Source: CAZDKO01 sp964506075 [NCBI: uncultured bacterium] (lineage in GTDB: Bacteria; CAZDME01; JAYEMH01). Taken from it: a DNA stretch of 35,242 nt. Under the pieces are notes generated by a model. That model worked only from the letters and a program-made list of their open reading frames with translations. It was not told the DNA's origin and ran no database searches. Position numbers and translations under genes: made by a program. Below are positions 1-8,111 of this stretch, piece after piece (positions within the stretch are counted from its first letter, which is position 1; each line of letters starts with the position of its first letter). The DNA lies in assembly GCA_964506075.1 (NCBI GenBank), contig CAZDKO010000013.1:1-35242 (forward strand), written 5' to 3'.

Positions 1-312
1 GTGAAGATGAAAAACAGCCTGCCCGGCGTCTTTATTACAATTAGCCACCAGACGATATCCTCTTTCATTTATTTTTAAATCAGAGGCAATCCGGTTAGCC
101 GCCAGAAGCATCTCACTCCAGAAATCAATGTTTCCCCGATTAATATCAGATACCCGTTCAATATGACTTTTAGGAATAATCACCACGTGAACGGGGGCTT
201 GAGGCTGAATGTCATAAAAAGCTAAAACTTTTTCATTTTCATACACAACCTTGGCCGGGATTTTCTTTTCAATGATTTTACAAAAAAGGCAATCATTTTT
301 CTTTTCTTCCAT
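1..312 (-). CDS. HIT-family (histidine triad) nucleotide hydrolase, C-terminus cut by window edge
   Basis: Translating the minus strand from ATG at 312 gives a 104-residue open frame running off the window. It starts with a Cys-x-x-Cys pair (CLFCKII, a usual zinc-binding feature of HinT-like proteins), then ENEKVLAFYDIQPQAPVHV and VIIPKSHIE, and later RLVANCNKDAGQAVFHLH. The last residues are the start of the HxHxH triad, so the catalytic histidines are only partly inside the window. HIT proteins of this type hydrolyse purine nucleoside phosphoramidates and related AMP conjugates in the cytoplasm. A GGGAG ribosome-binding site lies just upstream of the ATG. The family call is firm; the exact substrate is not knowable from this sequence. 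Confidence 0.9.
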   Translation of the reverse strand, partial: MEEKKNDCLFCKIIEKKIPAKVVYENEKVLAFYDIQPQAPVHVVIIPKSHIERVSDINRGNIDFWSEMLLAANRIASDLKINERGYRLVANCNKDAGQAVFHLH

Positions 313-418
313 CTGATTACTCCCTTTTCGGTTAAATCAATTATTATAACTCGACCAAACACAATTCGAAAGCATTAATAAACACAGCTATTTAATGTCT
401 AATTCTTAAATGACTAAT

Positions 419-541
419 AAGAGTACAGAAAACAGAGTACAGAGAACAGAAAAAATTATATTTTGAATTATCTGTTATCCGTCATCTGTTATCCATGCTT
501 TTTGTTTTCTCTGGTTTCGGTACTCTGTAATCTGTACTCTT
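419..541. repeat. A/T-rich intergenic inverted repeat, ACAGAGTAC family, copy 1
   Basis: The 22-nt arm at 419-440 matches the reverse complement of 520-541 at 20 of 22 positions. Both arms are built from ACAGAGTAC / ACAGAGAACAG-like words. The element lies directly 3' of the DUF523 gene and 5' of the HIT gene. A related copy is present at 16491-16680, also directly 3' of a gene and also next to a GCCGGTT-containing flank. It could fold into a long hairpin in the transcript, but it has no T-run typical of an intrinsic terminator. Confidence 0.75.
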
Positions 542-568
542 TAATTAACCGGCAAACTGATTAACCAT

Positions 569-1021
569 TTATCTGTGGCTGATTACCTTGATCCCCTTCT
601 CTTTTAAAAGAGCGGTGGTCACTCCGTCTCCCTTTTTAAGTTTTCCGGAAAAAGTTCCGTCATAAATTAAACCGCAGCCGCAGGCAGCACTTTTATTTTT
701 AAAAAGGACCGTCTTAATACCTTTTCTCTTAGCTATCGCTAAAACTCCCTCAGCTCCTTTTATAAATTGAGCCGTAATTATCTTACCTTCTTTATCTATG
801 ACCTTTGTTTTTCTCTGCAGGACATCCCGGCCATTTCCCTGCCGAATTTCCGAAGGAAGACGCGGCGTAGATAAGCCGCCCAATTCTTCGGGACAAACCG
901 GTGTGGCTTTGCCCTGATCGACCAGAATCTTTATTTTCTTATCCAGCTGGTTAGTCCCGTCCCAGCGGCAATTTATCCCGGCCAAACACGCACTGACTAA
1001 AATTAAATCCTTCTTTATCAT
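569..1021 (-). CDS. DUF523 family protein (YbbK-like)
   Basis: The 150-residue protein begins with ILVSACLAGINCRWDGTNQL, the hallmark N-terminus of the DUF523 family, and carries a Cys-rich core (TPVCPEELGGL; KNKSAACGCGLIYDGTFSG). Length fits the family. DUF523 proteins are small cysteine-containing proteins; some relatives have been linked to desulfuration of thiouracil-type substrates, but I cannot assign a substrate here. No clear Shine-Dalgarno precedes the ATG at 1021; I kept this start because SACLAGINCRWDG must be included and the homologous start is close to it. The gene is flanked by intergenic inverted repeats on both sides and so may be transcribed alone. Confidence 0.85.
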   Translation of the reverse strand: MIKKDLILVSACLAGINCRWDGTNQLDKKIKILVDQGKATPVCPEELGGLSTPRLPSEIRQGNGRDVLQRKTKVIDKEGKIITAQFIKGAEGVLAIAKRKGIKTVLFKNKSAACGCGLIYDGTFSGKLKKGDGVTTALLKEKGIKVISHR

Positions 1022-1055
1022 TAATTATAAATAATTTCTAATATTTAAGAATTAA

Positions 1056-1152
1056 GTAGTAAGAATTCAGGATTAAGTAATAAGATTAAGAAGTAATTAC
1101 TTAATTCTTAAAGTGAGCGGAGCGAACGTCTTAATCCTTAATTCTTTACTAC
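1056..1152. repeat. A/T-rich intergenic inverted repeat with a one-sided GC-rich insert
   Basis: The left arm at 1056-1077 pairs with 1130-1152 (one gap, two mismatches) using AATTAAGGATTAAG-like words, and the centre includes the perfect palindrome AAGTAATTACTT. The right half contains an extra GC-rich stretch at 1111-1129 (core GAGCGGAGCG) with no partner in the left half. It lies between the DUF523 gene and the purine permease gene, downstream of the latter's stop codon. Confidence 0.65.
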
Positions 1153-1190
1153 TATTTTACTAATCACCAATTAACCATTTAACCAGTTAC

Positions 1191-2501
1191 TCACTGGTAC
1201 GGATAAAAGATAAAAAATAAAAGTGAGAGAACAGCCAGCACCCAGAGTCCAGGTTTAATTTCTTTGGCCCGACCGGAAATTATTTTAAAAAACGGATAAA
1301 GAACAAATCCGGCGGTAATGCCTACCCCGATATTATAAGTAAAACTCATCAGGGCAATGACACTGAAAGCCGGGATCAGTTCAGTATAATCAAAAAAATT
1401 AATTTTAGTAACCGCAGACATCATTAAAAAACCAACCAGAATTAAAGCCGGACCATAAGCCTGAGGCGGAACCATGGTAAAAAAAGGGAAAAAAAACAAA
1501 GCTAACAGGAATAAAACCGCCGTGACTACAGCCGTCATACCGGAGCGCCCTCCCACTTCTACCCCGGCGGCTGATTCTATATAGGTGCCGGTGGTGGTAG
1601 TACCTAAACAGGCTCCGATTATAGTCGCTAAAGCATCAGCCAGCATCGGTTTTTGAATTTCCGGAAGATTCCCCTGCTCATCGAGAAAATTTGCCCGGGC
1701 GGAGACACCGATTAAAGTCCCCATGGTATCAACAAAATCCATAATAAAAACGGTAAGAATAACCGCGAAAAAACCCCAGCTAAGCGCTCCCGTAATATCC
1801 ATTTTCATAAAAACAGGCGCTAAACTGGGGGGTAAAGAAATCCACTTCTCCGGAATTTTAGCCACACCCAGAGGAAAAGAAAGAAAAGTGGTAACAATAA
1901 TACTTAAAAGAATCGCTCCCTTAAACTTCCTGATCATTAAAACACTCATCAGAAGAAAACAAAAAACAGCTAAAAACACCGGCGGACTGGTTACTGAACC
2001 AATTTTAACCGGTGCCCCGGGAGAGCCTAAAACCACAATACCGGTTTCATTCAAACCGATAAAAATTAAAAAAAGGCCAATTCCTACAGCAAAGCTATAT
2101 TTTAAGCTGGACGGAATACCTTCAGCTAACCAGGAACGCAAACGAAAAAGAGTCAGCAGGGTAAAAAGCACTCCCCCTATAAAAATTGCTCCCAGGGCCG
2201 TCTGCCAGTTATAACCCAGAATTTTTACCACCGTATAAGCGATAAAAGCATTTTCTCCCATATAAGGAGCGATAGCAAAGGGTCGCTTAGCATAAATACC
2301 CATAAGTAACGTTCCGAAGAAAGCCGAAAGAATCGTCGCTACCATTGAAGGTCCTTTAGGAATACCGGCCACTTCCAGAATAGCCGGGTTAACTACAATT
2401 ATATAAGCCATAGTTAGAAACGTCGTTAATCCGGCTAATATTTCCGTTTTGAAATCCGTACCTAATTCTTTAAAACGAAAAAATCTATACAACCATTCCA
2501 T
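1191..2501 (-). CDS. NCS2/AzgA-family purine (adenine/guanine/hypoxanthine) permease
   Basis: This 436-residue polytopic membrane protein opens with FRFKELGTDFKTEILAGLTTFLTMAYI, which is diagnostic of the AzgA branch. It continues with VNPAIL, the family segment around YAKRPFAIAPYMGENAFIAY, and MDFVDTMGTLIGV. About a dozen hydrophobic helices follow through to the C-terminus. Family members import nucleobases by proton symport across the inner membrane. A strong GGAGGGGGAG site precedes the ATG. The gene starts 15 bp after the stop of the DUF362 gene, so it is probably co-transcribed with it. Length matches the family. Which purine is carried cannot be read from the sequence. Confidence 0.92.
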   Translation of the reverse strand: MEWLYRFFRFKELGTDFKTEILAGLTTFLTMAYIIVVNPAILEVAGIPKGPSMVATILSAFFGTLLMGIYAKRPFAIAPYMGENAFIAYTVVKILGYNWQTALGAIFIGGVLFTLLTLFRLRSWLAEGIPSSLKYSFAVGIGLFLIFIGLNETGIVVLGSPGAPVKIGSVTSPPVFLAVFCFLLMSVLMIRKFKGAILLSIIVTTFLSFPLGVAKIPEKWISLPPSLAPVFMKMDITGALSWGFFAVILTVFIMDFVDTMGTLIGVSARANFLDEQGNLPEIQKPMLADALATIIGACLGTTTTGTYIESAAGVEVGGRSGMTAVVTAVLFLLALFFFPFFTMVPPQAYGPALILVGFLMMSAVTKINFFDYTELIPAFSVIALMSFTYNIGVGITAGFVLYPFFKIISGRAKEIKPGLWVLAVLSLLFFIFYPYQ

Positions 2502-2516
2502 TTTTGCTCCCCCTCC

Positions 2517-3578
2517 TTATATTTCCACTAATTCGTATTCTAACTCCCCTAATTTTAATTCCGCCGCATATCTAAGTTGAAAAGACCAGTCAATATCGGG
2601 GAAACTACTTTTAAAAATATCCTGGCCGGCTTTATGAATGGTTAAATCGGCTGAGGCCTTATCAATAGAAACCGGGTCGGAAGAAGCTAAGATACCAATA
2701 TTTTCTATTAAAGCTCTTTCCCCTTTAGACATACAGTCGCAATTTCTGGTAAAATAAGTCAGGAAATTGATAAAACCTGTTTTTTTATTTTGTATCGCTG
2801 CTGAATAATATTCTACCATTTTTCTCTGGAACCTTTCAATATTTCCATCCCATAAAATTTTAATCGCGCCCGTCCGGCAAACAACCGTACATTCGCCACA
2901 ACCTATACATATTTCCTTATTAATCCTGGCTTTACCGTCAACAAATCCTATTGCTTCTACCGGACACCACCGGAGACATTCTCCGCATCCGGAACATTTA
3001 TTTTCGTTAACTTCCGGGAATACGTCTGAATGCTGTTCTAATTTACCGGCGCGGGAAGCACAGCCCATCGCTATATTTTTTATCGCTCCGGCTAATCCCG
3101 TCTGACAGTGGCCGGTTAAATGAGCTAACCCCAGAATTCCGTCACATTCAACAATATCACCGGCGATCTTGGCTTTTTTAACATAACGGCCTGAAACGGG
3201 AATCTCCCGGTAATATCTACCCATTAATCCGTCGCCAATAATAACCGGAATTCCCAAATTATGCAGGCTGAATTTATGACCGGCCGCCAGTTTTAAATGG
3301 TCAACCGAATTAGCCCTTTGCCCTTGATAGAGGGTGTTGGTGTCGGTTAAAAACGGATGAGACACATCCTCTTTTATAAAGTTAATTAAAGGTCTCAGCC
3401 AGAAAGGATTGATGAAACCGTGGGTCCCTGATTCGCCGAAATGAATCTTTATCGCTAAAAAATCGGTTTTATTTAAATTCTTTTCCAACCCGCTTAATTG
3501 ATAAAGACTTTTAATTTTTACTCCGATATCTTTATCCCTGTCTCCCTTTAAAATTTTACAAAAAAACACTTTACTCAT
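2517..3578 (-). CDS. DUF362 domain protein with two [4Fe-4S] ferredoxin clusters
   Basis: The N-terminal 190 residues match the DUF362 fold pattern: LAIKIHFGESGTHGFINP at about 41-58, TDTNTLYQGQRA at about 78-89, and HLTGHCQTGLAGAIKNIAMG at about 153-172. Two ferredoxin motifs follow, with cysteines at about 195/198/201/205 and 224/227/230/234 (KCSGCGECLRWCP and CIGCGECTVVC). The rest is a short C-terminal domain. The protein has no signal peptide and is probably a cytoplasmic iron-sulfur electron carrier or maturation-type protein; no substrate is known for this architecture. Its ATG overlaps the stop of the upstream TPR gene by 8 bp, implying translational coupling. Confidence 0.88.
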   Translation of the reverse strand: MSKVFFCKILKGDRDKDIGVKIKSLYQLSGLEKNLNKTDFLAIKIHFGESGTHGFINPFWLRPLINFIKEDVSHPFLTDTNTLYQGQRANSVDHLKLAAGHKFSLHNLGIPVIIGDGLMGRYYREIPVSGRYVKKAKIAGDIVECDGILGLAHLTGHCQTGLAGAIKNIAMGCASRAGKLEQHSDVFPEVNENKCSGCGECLRWCPVEAIGFVDGKARINKEICIGCGECTVVCRTGAIKILWDGNIERFQRKMVEYYSAAIQNKKTGFINFLTYFTRNCDCMSKGERALIENIGILASSDPVSIDKASADLTIHKAGQDIFKSSFPDIDWSFQLRYAAELKLGELEYELVEI

Positions 3579-4950
3579 TAATAAGTTTTTTCCTCCACTC
3601 TTTCTCCAATTGTTCTGGTTCTATCCTTAAAACTTCCTTTATCACTTCCCTTTCTGTTTTCCCCTGATTGAATAATTCAATCATCTTTCGCACCATCCAC
3701 ATACCATATTCATCAATTATATATTTAACCAGGCTATGAACCTGCATATAAGCTAAATGGGCCTGGTCAAAATTTTCTAAATTAGAAAAAATTTCCGACA
3801 ATTTATAAAAAGGAATCAATTTCTTTTGCCGGGCTAAATTTTTTAGTTCAGTAAAATCTACCGGCTGATTCCGTTTCTCTTCAAAACGGGCTAAACCTTC
3901 ATTTAACCAGACGGGAATTTTTTCCTTAGTCAATTCAAAAAGCACCACATGGGTATATTCATGTCTAACCAATTCAGATATTTTTTCGGGTCCGGTATCA
4001 TCATTTATACTCAGACGGATTTTGCCGTCAAAAAGTCCAACCAAATGTTTATGTGGCTGGAAGATTTTTTCAAATTCTTCCCTGGGATAAACAAAAACAG
4101 AAACCTGTTTTGCAGGATAAAACCTCAAATCTTTTCCTACAGTCCAAACAGCCTCTTTTACGGAATTATACACCGCGTAAGCTTTATCCCGACTAAGTGC
4201 CGGAGAGAAACTTATTTTAAAATATTTAGAATGAAATTCTTCAAAATTTTTCTGGACAGACCACTCTCTTATGACCTTGGCTAAATTTTTTTTAAGACCT
4301 GTATCGGCAGGCAAAATCCTTAAAGCCTCCTCCCAGTGATTCATCGCTTCTTCAAAATCATCAATTTTGTAATAAGCCTCACCCAGGAGTCTCAAGATAG
4401 TTGTGTCAGAGGGCAGGTATTGAAGGGCGTCGTTAAGAAAGTCTATAGCTATGTTAAATTCATCTTTCTCAAAATAACTATAACCTTGAATTTTCAGCAA
4501 ATTGCCCAGATGGTACTGATAAATCTTGTTTGCGGGTTCGATTTCTAAAGCTTTTTGTAAATTTTTTATGGCTTCATCAAAATTATTTTGCCTGCCGGTC
4601 ATTATTCCCAGGTCATTATACAAACTGGCTAAATTTTTCCTGAAGAGCTCCTGTTCAGGAGAAATAAGAACAGCTTCTTCTAACAGTCTAATGGCTTTTT
4701 CCTTCTCTTCGGCTCTCAGGGATAAAGCATAATTATTAAGTCCCGTAGACAGAGCCTCTTTTATCTTCTGAGAGTCCGGTTCAAAATCTAAGCCTTTCCT
4801 GAGTAACGATAGGCCCAGCGGGTAATTATCTTTGTTTATGGCTAAAACTCCTCCGCAGTAGTAATACTGAAATATAAATCTCCGCGCATTTAATCCAAGA
4901 ACAACAAGACAAAAAATTAATATGATGGTTGATAATCTTCTGTTTTTCAT
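3571..4950 (-). CDS. Membrane-anchored TPR protein with peptidase MA-like (gluzincin) domain
   Basis: The 459-residue protein has one N-terminal hydrophobic segment (about 7-20) after basic residues, so it is probably anchored with its bulk outside the cytoplasm. Residues about 40-225 contain four to five tetratricopeptide-like repeats (for example NNFDEAIKNLQKALEIEPAN and DDFEEAMNHWEEALRILPAD). The C-terminal 200 residues carry HEYTH at 330-334 and WLNEGLARFEE at 349-358, the HExxH plus downstream glutamate arrangement of peptidase-MA-like gluzincins, so zinc-dependent peptidase activity is plausible. It leads a three-gene group with the DUF362 protein and the permease. The function is otherwise unknown. 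Confidence 0.82.
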   Translation of the reverse strand: MKNRRLSTIILIFCLVVLGLNARRFIFQYYYCGGVLAINKDNYPLGLSLLRKGLDFEPDSQKIKEALSTGLNNYALSLRAEEKEKAIRLLEEAVLISPEQELFRKNLASLYNDLGIMTGRQNNFDEAIKNLQKALEIEPANKIYQYHLGNLLKIQGYSYFEKDEFNIAIDFLNDALQYLPSDTTILRLLGEAYYKIDDFEEAMNHWEEALRILPADTGLKKNLAKVIREWSVQKNFEEFHSKYFKISFSPALSRDKAYAVYNSVKEAVWTVGKDLRFYPAKQVSVFVYPREEFEKIFQPHKHLVGLFDGKIRLSINDDTGPEKISELVRHEYTHVVLFELTKEKIPVWLNEGLARFEEKRNQPVDFTELKNLARQKKLIPFYKLSEIFSNLENFDQAHLAYMQVHSLVKYIIDEYGMWMVRKMIELFNQGKTEREVIKEVLRIEPEQLEKEWRKKLINE

Positions 4951-4975
4951 CGTTTTTAAGGTTAACCCAAAATTC

Positions 4976-5593
4976 CTAAATAGAAAGGAAGATCTGCATA
5001 AATGATTTCATTGTCCGGCTATCTTTTTTCCCGGGAGAAGCCTCTAAACTGCTGGAAACGTCAACAGCAAAAGGGTGAACCATCTCCACTGCCCGTTTAA
5101 CATTTTCTGCGGAAAGACCGCCGGAAAGAATAATTGGCTTTCCGTATTTCTGGGCCTCTCTGGCTAATTGCCAATCAAAAGATACACCCGTACCCCCGGC
5201 CTTACCTTCAACAAAGGTATCCAATAAAATCGCTTTAACGTCTATATAACGGGGGATTAACTTTAAATCTTTTTTATTTTTAACCCGGATGGTCTTAATC
5301 ACCCGATAGGGATAAAGCTCCTGGCAGAGCTCCGGTGGTTCTTCTCCATGAAGCTGAATGCAGCCTAAATTACATTCACGGGCTATCTCTTTAACCTTTT
5401 CAATTCCTTCGTTAACAAATACTCCGACGCAACTAATAAAAGGAGGAATTTTTTCAATAATCTCTTTAGCCCGGGACAAACTTACTTTCCTGGGACTGGA
5501 AGCAAAAACAAAACCTAAAGCATCCACCCCCAAATCAGCAGCTAAAATCGCATCTTCCAGATTAGTAATTCCGCATATCTTAACCCGTGTCAT
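4976..5593 (-). CDS. trpF: Phosphoribosylanthranilate isomerase
   Basis: This 205-residue TIM-barrel enzyme performs the Amadori rearrangement of phosphoribosylanthranilate to CdRP in tryptophan synthesis. Diagnostic motifs are KICGITNLEDA (catalytic cysteine), GFVFASSPRKV, IQLHGEE, LLDTFVEGKAGGTG (catalytic aspartate), LSGGLSAENV and DVSSSLEASPGKKD near the phosphate site. Length is normal. The ATG overlaps the trpC stop by 4 bp, so translation is coupled, and it is the last trp gene of the run. Confidence 0.97.
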   Translation of the reverse strand: MTRVKICGITNLEDAILAADLGVDALGFVFASSPRKVSLSRAKEIIEKIPPFISCVGVFVNEGIEKVKEIARECNLGCIQLHGEEPPELCQELYPYRVIKTIRVKNKKDLKLIPRYIDVKAILLDTFVEGKAGGTGVSFDWQLAREAQKYGKPIILSGGLSAENVKRAVEMVHPFAVDVSSSLEASPGKKDSRTMKSFMQIFLSI

Positions 5594-6369
5594 CTTCCAA
5601 GCAAGCTCCTTATTTTACCAGCCATATCTTCACTTTTCATAACAGCTTCTCCTACCAGAACCGCTTTCACGCCGGTTTTTTCTAAACTCAAGATATCCCT
5701 TCTTTCTTTTATACCGCTTTCGCTAATGATTATCCGCTCTCCCGGAATCAGTGGCGCTAATCTAAAAGTAGTCTTTAAATCGGTTTTTAAAGTTTTTAAA
5801 TTGCGATTATTTATACCGATAAGTTCAACCGGAAGAGTTGAAATTATTTCCCACTCCGCTTCATTATGAATTTCCACCAATACCTCCATCCCCAATTCCT
5901 GAGCAACCTTCAAAAATTCTCTAATCTGGTCGCCTTTCAAAATAGAAACTATCAATAAAACTACATCCGCACCATAAAGACGAGACTGCCAGAGCTGGTA
6001 TTCATCAACGATAAAATCCTTCCTTAAAACAGGAAGGTTTACTTTATTTTTTATTTCTAATATATAATTGAGGTTCCCTTGAAAAAATTTCTCTTCAGTT
6101 AAAACGGATAAAGCTCTCGCTCCATTCTCGGCATAACATTGCGCTATAGTAAGAGGAGAAAAATCCTGGCGGATAAGCCCGGCGCTGGGAGAAGCCTTTT
6201 TAATCTCACCGATTAAAGCTATATCCTTTGAATCCAGAATAGCTTTTTTAAAACTACGAATGGGCGGGATATCTTTTAATTTCTTTCTAAGTTCGCTAAA
6301 AGGCAAACTGCTTTTATCCCGTTGAACCCTTTCCTGAGTGGCTTTTAAAATTTCATCTAAAGAAACCAT
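5590..6369 (-). CDS. trpC: Indole-3-glycerol-phosphate synthase
   Basis: The 259-residue monofunctional enzyme converts CdRP to indole-3-glycerol phosphate. Visible family motifs are ALIGEIKKASPSAGLI (substrate lysine), VLRKDFIVDEYQLWQSR (catalytic lysine), EVLVEIHNEAEWE, LIGINNRNLKT, IISESGI and AVLVGEAVM. It overlaps trpF by 4 bp. A gap of about 105 bp with short repeats separates it from trpD, the only sizeable break in the trp run. Confidence 0.97.
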   Translation of the reverse strand: MVSLDEILKATQERVQRDKSSLPFSELRKKLKDIPPIRSFKKAILDSKDIALIGEIKKASPSAGLIRQDFSPLTIAQCYAENGARALSVLTEEKFFQGNLNYILEIKNKVNLPVLRKDFIVDEYQLWQSRLYGADVVLLIVSILKGDQIREFLKVAQELGMEVLVEIHNEAEWEIISTLPVELIGINNRNLKTLKTDLKTTFRLAPLIPGERIIISESGIKERRDILSLEKTGVKAVLVGEAVMKSEDMAGKIRSLLGR

Positions 6370-6377
6370 GTTTTTAT

Positions 6378-6480
6378 TTGGTTAATTGGTTAACTAGTTA
6401 ACTGGTTAATTGAATTGGCTAACGCGTGATTAAGTTAGTTACCATTCGCTAATTAACCGCTCACCAATCACCAGTTAACC
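6378..6480. repeat. GGTTAA-type tandem and inverted repeat between trpD and trpC
   Basis: Positions 6378-6409 are four 8-bp units of the TTGGTTAA / CTGGTTAA type. Opposite-orientation copies of the same word (CACCAATCACCAGTTAACC) lie at 6462-6480. The trpD stop codon (TAA on the minus strand at 6475-6477) is inside the distal arm. The same word family appears at about 1164-1185 next to the permease gene's 3' end, so this is a dispersed genome repeat, not local noise. Confidence 0.6.
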
Positions 6481-7503
6481 AGTCTCCCCCGCCAGTTCCT
6501 GAGATTTCCTTTTAAGCGCTTCCAATTTTTCCCTGGCTTTTCCCCCGTCAATGATAGCTTCGGCTAATTTAATACCCTCTTTAAAATCTCTGGCTTTATC
6601 GGAGGCAATAAAAGCGGCCGCGGCATTAAGTAAAACAATATCCCGGGAAGCCCCTTTTTCTCCGTTTAAAACTTTAAGAATAATTTCCGCATTTTGTTTT
6701 GCTTCGCTGCCTTTTATCTCTTTTAAATTTGCCCGTTTAATTCCAAAATCTTCCGGTTTGATATAATAAGTGGTTACCCGGTTATTTTTTATCTCGGATA
6801 TCTTAGACTCCCGGCTTATCGTAATTTCATCAAGATTATCCATCCCGTGAACCACCAGGGCGTGTTTAACCCCAAGATTTCCTAAAACCTGAGCCAGAAT
6901 TTCGGTAAGTCTCCCGTCATAAACACCCATTACCTGATAAGTCGCTCCGGCCGGATTGGTTAACGGACCCAGAATGTTAAAAATCGTCCTTATTCCGATT
7001 TCCCGCCTCGGACCAATGGCGTATTTCATCGCTTCATGAAAAAGCGGCGCAAAAAGAAATCCGATACCCGCTTCTCTAATACATCGGCCCACTGCTTGAG
7101 GAGTAAGTGCCAGACTAATGCCTAATGCCTCAATGACATCGGCACTGCCACAGAGACTGGAGACAGATTTATTTCCGTGCTTGGCTACTTTAAGTCCGCT
7201 ACCGGCAGCCACGAAAGCCACGGTGGTAGAAATATTAAATGGATGGATGCCGCTCCCCCCCGTCCCACAGGTATCAATAACTTCTCCCTCTATATTTTCT
7301 ATTTTGACTGCTTTTTGCCGCATAACCCGAGCCGCCCCGGTAATTTCCTCAACGGTCTCGCCCTTGAGCCGTAAAGCCGTAAGGAACGCTCCTATCTGAG
7401 CGGGAGAAGCTTCTCCACTCATAATTTCATTCATCACTGCTTCCATTTCTGTTTGATTCAAATTAATCTTTTCAATCACCCTGGCAATAGCTTCTTTAAT
7501 CAT
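6475..7503 (-). CDS. trpD: Anthranilate phosphoribosyltransferase
   Basis: This 342-residue enzyme transfers phosphoribose from PRPP to anthranilate. The PRPP-binding signature DTCGTGGSGIHPFNISTT, then VAKHGNKSVSSLCGSADV, GIGFLFAPLFHEAMK, RREIGIRTIFNILGPLTNPA and VVHGMDNLDEIT are all present, so the catalytic site looks intact. It is a stand-alone protein not fused to TrpG. It begins 44 bp after trpG and its stop falls in the intergenic repeat at 6378-6480. Confidence 0.97.
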   Translation of the reverse strand: MIKEAIARVIEKINLNQTEMEAVMNEIMSGEASPAQIGAFLTALRLKGETVEEITGAARVMRQKAVKIENIEGEVIDTCGTGGSGIHPFNISTTVAFVAAGSGLKVAKHGNKSVSSLCGSADVIEALGISLALTPQAVGRCIREAGIGFLFAPLFHEAMKYAIGPRREIGIRTIFNILGPLTNPAGATYQVMGVYDGRLTEILAQVLGNLGVKHALVVHGMDNLDEITISRESKISEIKNNRVTTYYIKPEDFGIKRANLKEIKGSEAKQNAEIILKVLNGEKGASRDIVLLNAAAAFIASDKARDFKEGIKLAEAIIDGGKAREKLEALKRKSQELAGETG

Positions 7504-7547
7504 CTTCTAAAACCTCTTTTTTTCAGTAATCTTTATATCAGATTCCT

Positions 7548-8111
7548 TCACAGCTCTATAAAATTTTTTAAAATTTTTTTACCGTCTTTGGTGAAAATAG
7601 ATTCCGGATGAAACTGTATGCCGAAAACGGGATATTCCTTATGTTTCACCCCCATAATTTCTTTATCCTCTGTTTCCGCCGTTATTTCTAAAGAACCAGG
7701 CAGGTTTTCTCTTTTAATAATTAAAGAGTGATAACGGATAGCTTCAAAAGGATTGGCTAAATCTTTAAAAATATCTCTTCCATTATGGTAAATGGAAGAC
7801 GGTTTTCCGTGCATGGGCTCCTTAGCTCTGATTATCTCCGCCCCAAAGACTAATCCAATAATCTGATGTCCCAGACACACGCCCAGAACAGGAAATTTAC
7901 CGGCCAATCTTTTTACCAGCTCAGGGCTTAATCCGGCTTTTTCCGGCCGTCCCGGACCGGGAGAAACGACAATCTTTTCAGGATTAAGTTTTTCTATTTC
8001 TTCTATGCTAAAAGCATCATTCCTGAACACCTTAATCTTTTTTTTAAGTTCACCTAAAAACTGAACAAGATTATAGGTAAAAGAATCAAAATTATCAATA
8101 ACGACAATCAT
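7548..8111 (-). CDS. trpG: Anthranilate synthase component II (glutamine amidotransferase)
   Basis: The 187-residue class I glutamine amidotransferase supplies ammonia to TrpE. Motifs include DNFDSFTYNLVQFLGEL, VVSPGPGRPEKAG, the nucleophile elbow VLGVCLGHQII and the histidine-glutamate pair FGIQFHPESIFT. The ATG follows the trpE stop directly (TAAATG with no gap), so translation is coupled and 1:1 synthesis is likely. This type can also serve p-aminobenzoate synthase, but its trp context supports the anthranilate role. Confidence 0.95.
   Translation of the reverse strand: MIVVIDNFDSFTYNLVQFLGELKKKIKVFRNDAFSIEEIEKLNPEKIVVSPGPGRPEKAGLSPELVKRLAGKFPVLGVCLGHQIIGLVFGAEIIRAKEPMHGKPSSIYHNGRDIFKDLANPFEAIRYHSLIIKRENLPGSLEITAETEDKEIMGVKHKEYPVFGIQFHPESIFTKDGKKILKNFIEL

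Noticed and set aside
419-541. CRISPR array from repeated ACAGAGTAC words
   Set aside because: The words are irregular, form an inverted repeat, and have no evenly sized spacers or cas genes nearby.
1723-2214. Plus-strand open frames of 60-163 codons across the window, such as this one
   Set aside because: They lie antisense to strongly supported minus-strand genes, have no family motifs, and look like translation shadows of those genes.
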